Source: Sarcocystis neurona (Eukaryota > Apicomplexa > Conoidasida > Eucoccidiorida > Sarcocystidae). Taken from it: a DNA stretch of 64,000 nucleotides. The position numbers were made by a program, and so were the translations under genes. The notes under the pieces were generated by a model that was not told the DNA's origin, ran no database searches, and worked only from the letters and a program-made list of their open reading frames with translations. Location of the stretch: assembly GCA_000727475.1 (NCBI GenBank), contig KL647303.1, forward strand, positions 586,408-650,407. Reading direction: 5' to 3'. Shown here one piece after another: positions 13,300 through 27,400 of this stretch. Each line of letters opens with the position of its first letter. Within the stretch, counting starts at the first letter, position 1.

Positions 13300-14630
13300 A
13301 AACACAACCACAAAACACACGTTTGTGCAACATAGACATATAAATGGATGCCACAAACCTTTACACACACGCAACCATACACAAACATGTGGATGTCGAA
13401 GAAGAAGTATTTATATGTGTATGGAATCACATCTAGGGGACCAGATAGATGCAAGAGAGAATCTCTTTCTTCCAGGCGCATGTAACCACATGCGTCGGTC
13501 ACCAGCGCGAAGCCGTCAGCGTATGTCCGTGTCCACCGGTACGCCTATATACATGCATATACCAAACTCCCAGTACAAAAGCGTGGAAATATCGTGAGCA
13601 GAAAAATGTCTCTATGTAAAGCGGTAAGTGCCTACGTAGACTGCCTCTACGGGGACGGGTAAGTATATGTGTGCTTATGCACACACGTGGTGAGATCTGT
13701 GGTCATTCCAGTGTTTATAGGCGTATAAAAACATTTCGCAGATAGAGGATGGTCTGGGTTGTGTGTATACGTTTGTACACACCCACAGGCGCGCGCGCAC
13801 TGAGTACCTCGTACGGCTGAACTGATGCATGTATCTTCAAGGGTGAAAGTTTTTGCGTACCATTGCTATTTTTTTGCGAGTGCGCACGCTTGCATGTGTT
13901 GCCCATCAACATGCGGATATGTACACAAGTACACGCATACACGCGCGTATGCACACTATGGTGCAGAAGTGTATTTCAATGGCTATAGTCCGCCTCACGG
14001 CTGACGCGTATGTATTCATATATATATCTATGTATATGTATGTGTATATACATATGTCGTCAAGCGCACAATTCTACTACCGCGAGAAAAGTGCGTGTGC
14101 CTATTATAGTTATTAGAGCACTGAGGACGTGCGCACACATATAAGTGAATCGATTACACGTGGACACCCAGACATGTGTATGCTCAGAGGCCTGTAGAGA
14201 AGAAAGGCGTGGATGTGTACGCATGTGGATAAAAATCCTCCGTACACCTAGAGGTGTGCATACACGGATAGATGAACGCACATGGTTGCCCGTCGTTCTA
14301 TCACTGCCTACGTATGTTAGCACTTCACCTTCGTCACTGCCTTTCCTTCGGCGAAACAAAGGAAGCCCCCTGCATGTATCAGTTTGACATGCGAGGAAGC
14401 CCTCTGCGTCTATCAGTATGAGTTGCGGTGGTGACTGCGATTTCACTGCGGAGGACATTCACATATATTTACGTATACGTGTGTACCCTTCTACAACAGC
14501 ACCCTCCTGTCGTAGGTTCACCTTCGAATAGCGTCAGCTTCGGACATGCCAAGGATGGACTCTTTTTGTACCAGCAGTCTCTAAACGAAGCCAAATTTCC
14601 ACGTATATGCATCTGTAACCATTTTTCTCC
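13300..14630. other. No gene seen
   Basis: Moderately repetitive sequence with ACACAC, TGTGTA and ATATAT patches (for example 13330-13400 and 14010-14055). Open readings are short, occur on both strands and are rich in Tyr/Ile/His/Thr/Cys, as these repeats produce. I see no supportable exon. Confidence 0.5.
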
Positions 14631-14634
14631 GCCT

Positions 14635-15180
14635 TGCCACTATCACTAGATATATGTGTGTAGGCACACGTATCATTTTCACAAGATATATACATGTAAG
14701 CACAGTGGTTTTACTTTACACCGGTAACCAGACTACCAGCACTATCATTAGATATTCCCTCGTGCGCAGCGGTGTACACTAAGCTACGTACCCCCCTCAC
14801 TAGATCGATACACTTAAGCGAAAATGTGACTGCGCTACGTACCGCTTATATATATATATATAAGCAGCGGTGTATCCTTTTCTACGTACCACTATCATTT
14901 GATATGCAGTACTGGCAAAGGCAGAGGTGTATACTGAATTATGTGCCGCCATCACATGATACACACATATAAGCAAAGGTGTATGCTACCCTGAGTACCA
15001 CTACCACAAGAGATACCCATATACGTACGTGTGTATATTAACCTACGTCACCTCTTAGACATGTGCTGGTACACATGGTACTCAGGTGTATGCTACCCTG
15101 AATACCACTATCACAAGAGATACACATGTACGTACATGTGTATGTTGACCTACTTTACCTGTTAGACAGGCGTTGGTACC
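14635..15180. repeat. Degenerate tandem repeat with a CACTATCAC-AGATA core
   Basis: A diverged unit recurs about eight times. It contains CTACGTACCACTATCAC followed by an AGATA box, an ATAC/ATAT spacer, and AAGCA..GGTGTAT. The last two copies, starting near 14978 and 15085, are about 85 bp each and nearly identical, including GGTGTATGCTACCCTGA. Earlier copies are shorter, and one has a (TA)n insertion near 14850. No protein reading is conserved between copies. Confidence 0.7.
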
Positions 15181-15184
15181 GGAG

Positions 15185-16400
15185 GTACGTCTTCAGGCAG
15201 CTCGGTTCAAATGCCTGTTTTCAGGCACAAGCTTGCCTTAAATGTAAAGTACCTACATACATAAGGCTTCTTGTGGGTCCCTCGTTCAACGTCAGGGGGT
15301 GGGGGTGAGGACTGGGGAGTAAAGCACGTTGACCTGTGCGCGGCTTTTCCTCGATTGTTTCAACTGCTGCGTTTGTGACAGTCTTTATTTATCGTGACTG
15401 CGCCACTCTTCCTCTTCTCCTTCACAATTGTGTTATACACGTGACACAGACAGACTGCGTCATACACGAATATCGTCGTGACCGAAAGTAGAGGAAGGAT
15501 CGTGCAGTTCTACTATTGCAGGTCGCTATGCAGCGTGCACTTGCCGCCTTGTTTGTCTACAGCTGCAGCTGATGTGAAACCCTAGTACGTCCTACGATGG
15601 AAAGATACAGACTACGGGAAGGCTTTCACCGGCTGCTGCGGGAGTTGGGTGGTTCAATATGCGAAGAAACATGAGCGTGCAGTTACCTGTTCCAAGCGTG
15701 TGCATGGCATGTCCTCCCTTCAGGAGGTCGCTCTCCTGGAACCCAATTTCGCCTTCCCTGTATTGAGGACTTCGATCTGATGTCCGCACGGAGAAACGCT
15801 GTGTTTTCCCCTCAGTGCACTTTTAAGCCCGGTGATCCTCCCTGTGCACCCAGCCGTGCACTACATGAAAGTATTACTTTTCTGGAGCGCCTGCGACCCT
15901 CTTTCCGGTGTGCGAAGCTGCGGATCGGTTTTAACATCACGTGAGCGTCTGTCCCTTTGTACTGACGTGAAAATACGTGTTCAATATTTGCTTGGTGCCA
16001 ACCTGACTTTTCCATCTGTTACTCGAATTCTGTTGTATTCCTTAGTTTTCGTTGCGCTTCCTGAGACTTCCTGTTTCTACGTCTTAACGCGTGACAGCTT
16101 TGTAAGAATCTGACGCTTTGCGGAACTCGCCATGTAATTACTCTGGATGCCTGTCAATAGCATTTTTCAACTCCTCCTCATCTGTAAACTTTCTGTTGTT
16201 TGCTGCATAGTGCATGGCTTAACTGATGTACTTACGCACCTTCCCGCAATCTGCAGCGCCCTTCTACCTGATAAAGGCAGACCACATTGCTCGTGCAACT
16301 CTGCGTGTTCCCTGTTGAAAAGGGCTCGCGCAATTTGCTTCTGTACTCCCTGAAAGAAAGCGGGACCGCCTATCGCTCTTCTCTATCCGTTTCTCAGGGT
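15185..16400. other. Repeat-poor stretch without a supported gene
   Basis: Ordinary-looking sequence with few simple repeats. Both strands carry open readings of 60-95 codons (for example plus 15832-16113), none with a recognisable domain or convincing splice sites. It may include UTR or small exons that cannot be called by eye. Confidence 0.4.
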
Positions 16401-16404
16401 ATGC

Positions 16405-17556
16405 GTGTTGCTGGGTTTTCTTGAAGTGTACGCGTGTATCGGTACACACTCTTCCAAATGCAGTGGGCAGCATGGTACTGGTCGTGTGTTGTGGCGGGCA
16501 TCTATAGCTGCGTTCCCTTCGGTGCACTCCAGTGCGAAACAGAGTGTATCTGATTATTTCGACCAGCACGCGGCACGAGCACCTGCTGCAGCAGCAGGCA
16601 TTACTTTTGCAGCCAGCTACGCCAGTTCCCCACTGCTTGTGAGCTGTAACGCAGGAGTATCCCGACTGGTATCACCTATAAAAGAGACATTACAGTAGCA
16701 AGAACAGAGACTACGCAAATTACAATTCGCTAGATTTCCCGTGCAAGGGCACTCCACCCGCCTGCACGGCAAACAAGAAAAGATGCTGTTTTTACAAGTG
16801 GAGCACTTCCGGCAAATGGTTTTAGGTTCCGCCTTTCTGTTGGTGCACCCGTATATATACGGAACTGAGATTGTGGGTCATGTTACGTACGCGTGAACGA
16901 CACTGTGGAACTGCAGAGAAAGCCGCCGCCGCAGCAAACATTTCCTGTACGGAGGTTCCTGCTGCGCAGAAGAGAGCAGCAGCGAGTCGCCTCTGGAAGG
17001 AGTTCCTACTCCAGGAGAACCAGCTGCAGTACCACCAAAAGTCACCTGTGTATGAAGCTACCTGCTTCGAGGGGTGGCAGATGTCTCGGTGCAAAACCCT
17101 GCTAGTTTGCCGACTGGCTGTGAAGTGTGGAGCTCGAAGTGCGTTTTTTCATCACGCAAAAATTGTCTCCCCTCCGTAAGTCGCTTTATCCCTTTGTATC
17201 ACCCTTCGTTTATGGGCGTCAACAGTGCGGGGAGCGCAGGGGTAGCGGGAAAGACAAGAAGCGGCAACTTGGCACAAGACAGCAGCAGAGGCTGTTACAC
17301 GATAAATCACAAAGGTGACGGCGCTTCTAAAGTCGTACAAGGCTGGAGTTACAGGAAGGTTACAGAAGTACTTGAAAAGAGTCAAATGTGGAGACAAAAT
17401 ACGAAGGACTGCGAGAAAGATAGGCGAAGAGAGTATACGATTAGAGAAGAGCCCTTCATTACGGCCAGACACAGAAAGCGGAAGGCGGAAACACGACAGA
17501 AGAGTGAGACGGGACCAACCGAAAGAAGACAGCAGAAAGGATCGCGAGAGAAGTGA
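16405..17556 (+). other. Possible plus-strand exons, Ala-rich then Lys/Arg/Glu-rich
   Basis: Three plus-strand readings follow each other in a repeat-poor block. The first ends near 16650 at a GTGAGC donor (SDYFDQHAARAPAAAAGITF). The second is at about 16900-17060 (SRLWKEFLLQENQLQYHQKS). The third ends with a TGA just before 17557 (RKVTEVLEKSQMWRQNTKDC, then a basic tail). The third lies in purine-rich DNA, which by itself produces stop-free Lys/Arg/Glu readings, so its openness is weak evidence. Joins were not resolved and no family is recognised. A minus-strand reading of similar length covers 17152-17781. Confidence 0.2.
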
Positions 17557-17835
17557 GAGGAGGCAAGGAGAGACGCAGTGCTGAGCACGTCGACGGCGCA
17601 TCTGAGAAACTAAGCAACAAACTACCGATGGCTGGAGGAGGACAGTGTAACGGCAATGGAAAAGGTCGGACAAAAATCGAATTCGGCGAGGTAAGGAGCC
17701 AGTGACAGAAGGGAGAAGGGAAGGGAGAAAAGAACCGGTGACAGAAAAAGCAATGGATGTAGGAGGTATAGAGCTCAGCAAGAACGTACGAACGCCCTAC
17801 GCAGTCGAAGGGAAGAGACACGAGACAAGCGGCAA
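17400..17835 (+). repeat. Purine-rich strand-asymmetric tract
   Basis: The plus strand is strongly A/G-rich for about 430 bp (GAGAAAGATAGGCGAAGAGA and similar). It supports stop-free readings in either direction and could form triplex structures. Confidence 0.65.
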
Positions 17836-18339
17836 CGGTAGCTAGACGACGAACAGGAAGAAGAGCTCGCCGTGCAAACGACTAGCGTAAAGAGTTTGTG
17901 CGGAACGTTATAGGAGACAGCAGCCACCAGCTCTTGAGAGAAGCAACACTTTATTGCCGGGCTCAGCGGCGGCGCTTGAGGGCAATATGTGTACTCAGAC
18001 AACGTAAGAAGCGCTCTTCTTGGGCAGTCTATCATCTCCGTGTTTTTCTGTCGGCCTGTCGAACCCGCTGTCGTTAAAGGAAGGGTCGCGAGGCAGTTGC
18101 GAATAAGTCAATGAAAGGAAACACGCGTGGGAGCACATGCGTCTAAAGCGAACTCGTGAGTCCGCTAGTGGCCGTCCACCTGGTGCTAGAAAGGAACAAC
18201 TGCTGCAACGTGGCGATGCTTACAGCCAATAGTCTCCAGCAATAAAAAAGATAGTTCATTACCACAGCAGCACCTACAGCGCACACCGATAGCTCCACGA
18301 GTGCCTCTGCGCAGAAAACGCAGAGGTGTCAAGTTTACA

Positions 18340-18571
18340 AGTCCACAGACATACACACGTATTTCCACACATACACACCTATGTGTGTATGTAGAAATAT
18401 ATATACATATAGACACGTAGAATCATACGGACATACACGTATAAGGTATGTGAAAATATATGCATCTCCGCATATATATACATATATATATATATATGTA
18501 TATATATACATACAACCGTACACGCACACACATTTGGTACGGCGCGTAAACAAATGTACGTATCTACGCAC

Positions 18572-18602
<31 letters not shown>

Positions 18603-18620
18603 CGCATACAACCGCACGTA
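18340..18620. repeat. ATATAC/ACACATAC simple-sequence block
   Basis: Runs of (AT)n and (ATAC)n, including two stretches of more than 12 alternating A/T bases. It lies about 0.9-1.2 kb downstream of the F-BAR gene stop. Confidence 0.8.
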
Positions 18621-18899
18621 CATGTGACCGTGCCCTCAGACTGGTAGTCCGGCGAAGAGGGACAGACGCGCCTCTTTCAGCAGGTTATTGCACAGAAGAG
18701 ACAGGTTCCGTTTCTGCTGCTTCTGCTGCCGCAACGGTAACGGAGGCAGTGCAACAAACCGAGCAATGTATCAGTGCCGCAGCAGGTGCTCCCGCTGCAT
18801 GCGCGAGTCACTTTTGATTCTACTGTGCGTATGTGCCAAAGGACTCTCTACCTCTCGTAGACTGCCGAGGCCGTAGTGTGTGCTGCAGCGGCTGCTGAT

Positions 18900-19700
18900 G
18901 GTGCTGCGCTGCGACACTGCACTGCGCCACTGCAATGCGCCACTGCTGCGACGGGTGACGAGGTCATCCTCTGCTGCTACGTAGGCGTGCTTTTTGTTCT
19001 GCTGCCGCTGCTACTTTCAACGCTGCTGCTCCATCTCTTGCTCGTGCTGCTGTAGGTGCCGCTGCTTCTGCAAGTCCTGCTGCTGCTGTATGATCTCCCC
19101 GTTGCATGTGCTGCGCGAGGAGCCTCCTGCTGCTGACGTTGCTAGACCGCCCTTTCGTGTCGCTGCTGCTGCTTCTGCAGCTCACGCGCAGGCTTGCCGA
19201 ATCTGCTCCACAGACGTCACTCCTACCGTAGCAGGGGCCTCTGTTGTTCTGAGTGACGCTGCCGCTGCTGCTGCTGTTGCCGCGCGTACCCCGTGCTAGC
19301 TGGAGTTTGTCGCGCTACGTTCTCAGTCCCGAGAACTGCAGCTTATGCACGTGTGCTTCTACACTGCTAGGCGCTCCCACTGCTGCTGCTGCTGCCCAAC
19401 CAGCTCCTGGGGGTCTACGCTCCGGCGGGAGTCTCCCCTGCCAGTGTTGTTTCGTTAGTGGAGCCACACACACACACACACGCGTCCGCTGCTGCTGCTT
19501 CTGCTGCTGCTATTCGTGCTGCTGCTGCTATTCGGGTTGCTGCTGCTGCTGCTGCAGTGGACTGGAAGACCTGCGCTGGCGCCGGCCATTCTGGCTGCTG
19601 CTCTCTGCGCTGCAGCCGCTTCTTCCAGGAGCGGCAGCAGCAGCTGCAGGGGAAGGGGGCGTCGCAGCAAGTTGGTGCATGCCTTCGACCAGCCGAGCAG
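18900..19700. repeat. CTG-rich block overlapping the last F-BAR gene exon
   Basis: Interrupted CTG triplets on the plus strand. From 19528 up to 19793 the minus strand is the terminal exon, where the array is read as Ala and then Gln (PLQQQQQQPE before the stop). Below 19528 it is downstream, non-coding DNA. Confidence 0.75.
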
Positions 19701-22700
19701 CAAAGTCTTCGTCGAGCTGGCACGTCCGGCAGACCGTCAGCAGCAGCGACTGGGCTTGTTCCGGCGCAATGCCGTAAAGCACCATGAAGGAGCCTGCAGA
19801 GACGTACACCACGTATGCACCTGTACATGCGTCTACGCAGCCTAGGTAACACGTAACATACAGACATATCGCGAGCCAGCACGCGTGGACCCCGTTCCGT
19901 CTAGATCCACACATACACACATATGTACATGTGTACATTTGTATATATACCTCGTCACTCAGTAATTCTACATACGTGTCTTTGCCAGGACACATGCAGA
20001 TATATACACGTATATGTACGTGTACGGCGGCGAAGCACCGTACAAGGGTATGCGCACGTAGGGGCCCTGTCTACACATACATGCATACACATATGTGTGT
20101 ATATATGTGTATGGATACAGACATAGCACAGATATGTGTGTATATTATGTACACACTTTTGTGCACAAGTGTTAACAGCTGGGATAACACGTGCGAAGAA
20201 ACAGGGACACGCGCGTTGAAGCTGTACACGCGCATGCACACACACACACGTACATATATATACGACTACGCGTGCCAAGGCGGAGTGGCCTCTGTGCAGG
20301 CAGGCAGCCGCAGGAAGACGTCTACCCCTGGCCCATATATGTTACGCAGACATACACACAACGAAGTGCTCACATACTGACACCACCCCACACACATATC
20401 CAGGGCAACGGGGAAATGCAAGTCTGATTGCCTGTGCATGCCTCAAGAGACACAGACACGCGCATGCGCTGAGACGCTGCGAGAATACGTCATATACACC
20501 CACACACAGCTACACACACATATACATATATATATATATATGTATATATACGGACATGCGTGATAGTATACGGACTCACCAGAGAAACACACATGTGTGC
20601 GTGTCTCTCTGTCTTTGTGTGTGTACAGAACTGACGCGCACTACTCGACCCACCACACAGGGGGGGGCGATAGACAGACATTTGTACGTGTGCAAACAAA
20701 TATATACAAACGTCCGCCCAGATCCATCCACGTATATAGAGGATGAGGCAGAGCTGCAGCAACGCAGCGTTCCGTACTGCAGCACAGCTGTCGCCAGCGC
20801 AGCGGCAGTGGGGCTGCTCACACACAGCCCCAACACACACTCCTCGTACGCAGGCCTACCCCAGCAGCAGCAGTCCCCGAGGCAGCAGCAGCGGCAGCTG
20901 CGCTAGGCGTCGGGGGGAAGCACCGGCATGAGTCAGCCCCCGCACGGGAAGAAGCAGAAGCAGCAGCAGGCAGCACCACGGCAGAATCCCCGGGAGCAGT
21001 GGGACTGAAACAGCCGCAGATCAAGACAAAGCTGCAGCAGCGGGGCTGCAGCTGGTCCACAAAGAAGAAGCAGTGGCGCGTCAAGAACGTTATATACGCA
21101 CATCTGTGTACGTGTAGACATATGTGTGTCTGTGTGTGCATGCGCAGAAGCAGGAAGACACGAACATTTCGCTCTTCAGCCGGCGTCCTCACTATAATAT
21201 CCGTACATTTACAGACATGGACGTATCACACGTAGAGACAGAGAGAGAGAGAGATACAGAGAGAGCTGCAGACTCGCTTAAACTACCCCGCACAATGTCC
21301 TGCACAGACACAGAAGTTCAAAAATAAAGACATATGTATATATATATATGCATGTATCACGCAGATGCCCATGTAGATATATAGGCACATAGCGCTGCGC
21401 ATATATACAATATACATATTGTATATACACACACACACATACATAAATATATATACGTATGCGCGCAAAAGTATTACACATACACACATATATATGTATT
21501 TATACGTATGCATATATACATATATGCATATACTTGCATACACATATACGTATATACATGTATACATATACACATATAGATATACATATACATACATATA
21601 CATTTGTACATATACACACATATACGCGTATACATGTACATATACACATATATACATATATACATGTACATTCACGTACAGATACGTGCACCTCTACGTA
21701 TACACATATATATGTATATACAGATACACACATGAGCATACAAACAATGATACTACGCACAAATCGAGCCCCACACACCTATGTGCGTACACAGGTGTAC
21801 CTGAAGAGGCGTGCATCCATTCCTCGCCACACACAAGAACATATATATAATCTATACAAGCCTGAACGCACGTACATATATATATAGACACGCGCATATC
21901 TGCCCAGGAGGCTCGGTCACCTGCAGCCAGAGCTCTGTTGTCTGCAGCGGCTTCAACACCTACAGCAATTTACACGAGCCCTTTTGTACGCGTACCTGAT
22001 ATATATACACACATGTAGAAACATATACGTATTACATGAGAATATATATATATATATATATACGTGTAAACTGATAGGTGAAGATATATATATATATATA
22101 TTTGTATGTGAAATATATATGTGTATATATGCATCCATGTATATACATGTAGGTATACAAGGATGCACAGATATTTGTATGTAAAACTACAAGTATTGCG
22201 ACGTGAGAGGAATACTACGGAAGTGCATATACGAGAAATTACACGCAGAGTCTTACCGAAGGAAGTTAAACAGCTGCAGCAAGGATTTTGCTCTCTGAAG
22301 CGCAGGTCTTCGCGCTGAAGCGTCTCCTCGCCCTGCGCCCTCCACCACTCCATCAGCTGCGAACAACAAGAACGCATGCACGCCAGTGCGCCAAGTGCTA
22401 TTATGGCAACACACTGTACAGGAAATACACACATATACATATTTAACTACACCGACACGCATACACAGATATATACACACAAACACATACGTATATATAT
22501 ATATATATATACATGTCTACATAAACCTCCACGTAGATATGTATACACATACGCATATGCACACATATATATGTATATATTGTAGAGATGTATCTATATT
22601 CGTGGATATGAGTGTTCTCTGCTGTTTGTATTGAACCTCTTATAAGTATATGTCCGTTACCAAATGTACAGAAAATACATACACGCGTCCACAAGTGCCC

Positions 22701-23765
22701 GGGCGTGTAAGTCTCTCCACCTCCTATACACATCCTGCGACCACAGACGTACAACACGCCCGCCCAGTGACGTGCTGCTGCCCAGAGATATTTCCGCAGC
22801 AAAGGCACGTGTTCGCATGTGCACCAACACACTCCCACACACACACACATACACACGTAACTATCCAAAAGAGAAGCACACACACACACACACGTACTCG
22901 TCGGCATATACACATCTGCCCATACATATATATATATATATGTCAAAGATAACTTCGTATATGTCAGGCATCTTACGCAGACGTAGACGAAGAGGTCGAG
23001 GTAGTGAGGTATTAGTACAAGTGCAGTTTTGCCACAAGAAGGTGGACTGCTGGCCATCGTGCACACGTGCCACCTGTTCGAAAATTCGGATGTACACGAA
23101 AGGCTGCTGGTTGAGAAGAAAGCCCCGTCAAACTGCCTTCAGGCATAGATGTATATATAGTGCCGTCATACGTATACATGTATATGTCATCCACATGCAT
23201 GCATATATATATGTATATACAGAGAGAGAGATATATAGGGATACCTGCTTCGCTCTACACATATCGACCACACAAGTGCACCCAACACGTATACTATATA
23301 TATATCCTTTTACAGATAAATGTACGAGATATAGGGGGACATACAGAAGTACTCAGAGCTCCTATATATTGTCATTTAAAATCTAGTGTACACCTAAGCG
23401 TGCACACGTATATATGCGTACAATTACATATATATATGTTGGATAGAGTAGTCCTTAGAATTGCCGATGTAGCTGGGCGGTTCTACACAACTACGGGGAC
23501 AGATGCGTCCGCCGCAGCAGCATCCGAATAACCTTCCATATACACAAGGACGTGTATACACACTTAAATTCCGACGCCCCACGCATAGATACTCAGAACA
23601 GTCCCCCGTATATGTATATATATGAGCAAATGTTTACGACCAACCACACCTGTGCCCACGCTTTCGGATCCGCTGTTGCGATCCACGTATGCGCTTCTAC
23701 ACATATATATATGTATACGTCCATACTTACGCATCTTCGTCGGGACGCACATCCGACACTCCAAC

Positions 23766-23803
<38 letters not shown>

Positions 23804-24368
23804 TATANNNNNNNNNNNNNNNNNNNNNNNNNNNNNNNNNNNNNNNNNNNNNNNNNNNNNNNNNNNNNNNNNNNNNNNNNNNNNNNNNNNNNNNNNNNNN
23901 NNNNNNNNNNNNNNNNNNNNNNNNNNNNNNNNNNNNNNNNNNNNNNNNNNNNNNNNNNNNNNNNNNNNNNNNNNNNNNNNNNNNNNNNNNNNNNNNNNNN
24001 NNNNNNNNNNNNNNNNNNNNNNNNNNNNNNNNNNNNNNNNNNNNNNNNNNNNNNNNNNNNNNNNNNNNNNNNNNNNNNNNNNNNNNNNNNNNNNNNNNNN
24101 NNNNNNNNNNNNNNNNNNNNNNNNNNNNNNNNNNNNNNNNNNNNNNNNNNNNNNNNNNNNNNNNNNNNNNNNNNNNNNNNNNNNNNNNNNNNNNNNNNNN
24201 NNNNNNNNNNNNNNNNNNNNNNNNNNNNNNNNNNNNNNNNNNNNNNNNNNNNNNNNNNNNNNNNNNNNNNNNNNNNNNNNNNNNNNNNNNNNNNNNNNNN
24301 NNNNNNNNNNNNNNNNNNNNNNNNNNNNNNNNNNNNNNNNNNNNNNNNNNNNNNNNNNCACACTCAAC

Positions 24369-24406
<38 letters not shown>

Positions 24407-27400
24407 TATATGGATAGATAGACACACAGATGTAACACAGGTCAGCACATTGATACGCATATATTTACACTTCTTTATTATCCGTACACGTATGTGTGTA
24501 AATGTCTTGATAAAAGGCGGTTGTCCACGTAGACAAATTAACTGCTGAGAAGTTCACAAGCGTAGAATGTGTTGACTTGATTGCGGCCGAGCAGCTGCAG
24601 GCGGTCCTCACCTTGTGGCGCTGGAGCTCTTCGCTGATCGTCAGCGTCAACGCCTCCTCCCAAAACGCCACGCGGTTCCAGTAGCGGTGATGGTAGAGAC
24701 ATCTCTGCATGTGTCGTTGCAGGCGCGGGGAAGACAGAAAGTCGCAGCAGCAGCAGCAGCAGAAGAGAAGGACAGGGCATGGACCACAGCGCAGGAGGGG
24801 ACGACAGGGGAGAAGCGAAGAGTCTGCTGCGGTGTCTAGACAGAAGAGCAGACGTTCGCCGGTGTACAGACACAGCCGACACAACGCAGAAAAAGAAGTG
24901 AACCTCCCTGCCCGTGGAATCTGCAGCAGCAACGGCAGCACCGGCCTTGCTTTCTCAGCAAGCGACTGCGTCTTCTTCCACTTCGTACTTTCTGCAGCAG
25001 CAGCCGCAGCAGTAGCAGCAGCAGAACCTCTTGAGAGAATGAGAGAGAGCGAGAGAGAAAAGCGGAAGCGCGCACACTCACGCGCCACTGCAGCAGCAGC
25101 AACCGCAGCACTGCTACGAGTGTTCTGTCACACCAATCACGCCGAATCATCCCACAACGCAACGAGTGCAGCAGCTGCAACAGCAACAGCAGCAGCAACA
25201 GCAGCAGCAACAGCGGCAGCAACAGTGGCAGCAACAGTGGCAGCAGCAGCAGCAACTGTAGCAGCAGCAACGGCAGCAGCACTAGCACGACGCTGTCCCG
25301 GAGGGCGGCTCCGCATGCGTAACGCAGCGTTATCTTCCCGCAGGCACCAGAATAAAGAGCGCGGGCGTCACAGCCGCAGCAGCAGAAAGGAAACGAACAG
25401 CGAGAGGAAGAAAGCGCGATGATTCAACGGGCCAGCAGCAGCCACCAAAGAGAAAAACAGTCCTCTTTCACTCCCGCACGAGCCACGAGAAATGTGTCTT
25501 AGAGAAACGTAGAAGAACAGCAGAGAGCAACCAACCAGAGACGTTGCTAGAGAGACGTCACTCAGCAGCAGGAGTGAAGCACCGCAGGGCAGTAGGGGGA
25601 CGGATGTAAGAGCGGCAACAACAGAAGCCGAAGCAGCAAGAGCGAAAGCAGCAGCGGAAGGAGCATGCATCAAGAGGGACAGGACTGCAGCAGAAGTGCA
25701 CACGCACCAGCAGCTGCAGAAGAAAAAGAAACAGCAGGAGAGCCCTGGGCAGTGACAAGCGGGAGGCGCAGCAACAGCGGATGTCGAAGAAGCAGGGGCA
25801 CGCGGGTAGCAGCAACGAAAGAAGCACGAGGTCGCAGCAGCAGCAGCAGCAGCGCAGAGAACAGCAGCTGGTACCCACAGGGACACCAGCAGCAACAGCA
25901 GCTAGGCGCACAGCAGCACAAGCAGCTGCAGCTGTCGCAGCCTCCAGTAAAAGCAGCAGCACAACAGCAGCAGCAGCGCCCGCCTTGAGAAGACAGCAGC
26001 AGGTCAATAGCAGCAGCTGATCAGTCGCAGCGGCTGGTCAATAGCAGCAGCTGGTCAGTGGCCCCTGCTGGTCGGTAGCAGCAGCTGAAAAAGGAAAGAG
26101 GATGGCCGGATGAGTGATGTCTGCCGCCATGGAGAGGGAGAGACACTTACATGCAAAGACCAGCGGACAACGTCAACGTCTTGCATTCCTGCCTCCAAAT
26201 TTATGCTGCCGCGTGTCTCGGGCGTCTCGGCATTTGTATCGTCAGTGCTGTGTTTCTCTTTGCTGCTGCTGCTGCTGCTGACACTTTTTTGTCTGCTGCT
26301 GCAGCTGCCGCCGCCACTTTTTGTGCTCCGGCTGCTGCTGTCTTGGAACACGCAGCAGTTGCTGCTGCAGCCGCTGCTGCCTTTCTCCCCCCTGTTGGAA
26401 GAAGAAGAGAGACTGCCCCGGCTGTCGCTGCTGCTGCCGGCGTTTTCCAGACTCGCTTTGCGGCTCCTCCTGCTGCCGCTGCTGCTGCTGTCGCCGGTGC
26501 TGCTGTCGCCGCTCCGAAGCTGAGCAGCGTACGCTTGAAAGTCAAATGTTTGCATCTGCGGGTCCGCGCTCTTCGCCCCGTGCGCGGCAATTTGCATAGA
26601 AAGCAGCAACAGCATGCGGCCTGTCCAAACGTCCAACTGTTCGTCCGCGTAGTCAAGGAGCGTGCTGCAGAGCTCTCCCAGCAGCCGCAGCGCCAGCATA
26701 CTCTGTACGTACACCTGCTTGTGGGGACCGCTCATGCTGCTTCTTCTTCTTTTTTCTAGCACTCTCAAGAAGACACAGCGCTTGAGAGAAGAAGAGAAGT
26801 CGCTCTGTAGCTGGGGCAGCAACTGCAACAGGCGTTCGGTCGTCTCTGCGGTGTACGGACACTCCGCTGGATCGACATACAAGTCCGCGCGACGCTTGGT
26901 CGCCAGTCCGCTGCCTGTTGCGGAACGCGGTTGCTTCGATACACCTGCAGCACAGCAGCAGCAGTTCCACACATACAGCAAACGAAGCGCGACGTGGGGC
27001 CCACCCGGGTCCGAATCGGGCCAGATTCCGGCCCGCTAACAACTCCTTCTCCTCTGCAAGCCTGTCACCACCGCCCGGTTTCTGCTGCTGTTCCCGTCGT
27101 CACGCCCCTCGTGCCGGCTGTTGCTCACGTGCTGCTGCTACCACTAACGCTGCGGCCCGAGCGCTGCTCCTGGTGCTGCTGCTCCTGGTGCTGCTGCTCC
27201 TGGTGCTGCTGCTCCTGCTGCTCGCCCTGCTGCTCGCCCTGCTGCTCGCCCTGCTGGGGGTTAGGCGCCGGTGCATGTCGATGAAAAAGGAATGTGTCTG
27301 CTCTATTCAAGCAACTTCCGGCGGTGCCGCAGGCTGCAGCTGCTTTTTCTGAGACTATCTCCCAGCTGATGCTGCAACGCAAGCGCCCCTGCGGCTGTCA

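Noticed and set aside
17152..17781. 209-codon minus-strand reading
   Set aside because: It lies opposite a purine-rich tract and has the Leu/Ser/Phe bias that such a tract produces; there is no domain.
23552..24548. Readings of 230-308 codons across the Ns
   Set aside because: They are open only because the gap has no known bases.
24612..24704. Weak similarity of the RYWNRVAFWEEAL segment to part of MADD/DENN proteins
   Set aside because: Only a few aromatic positions match, and the segments around it do not follow the DENN order, so no family was assigned.
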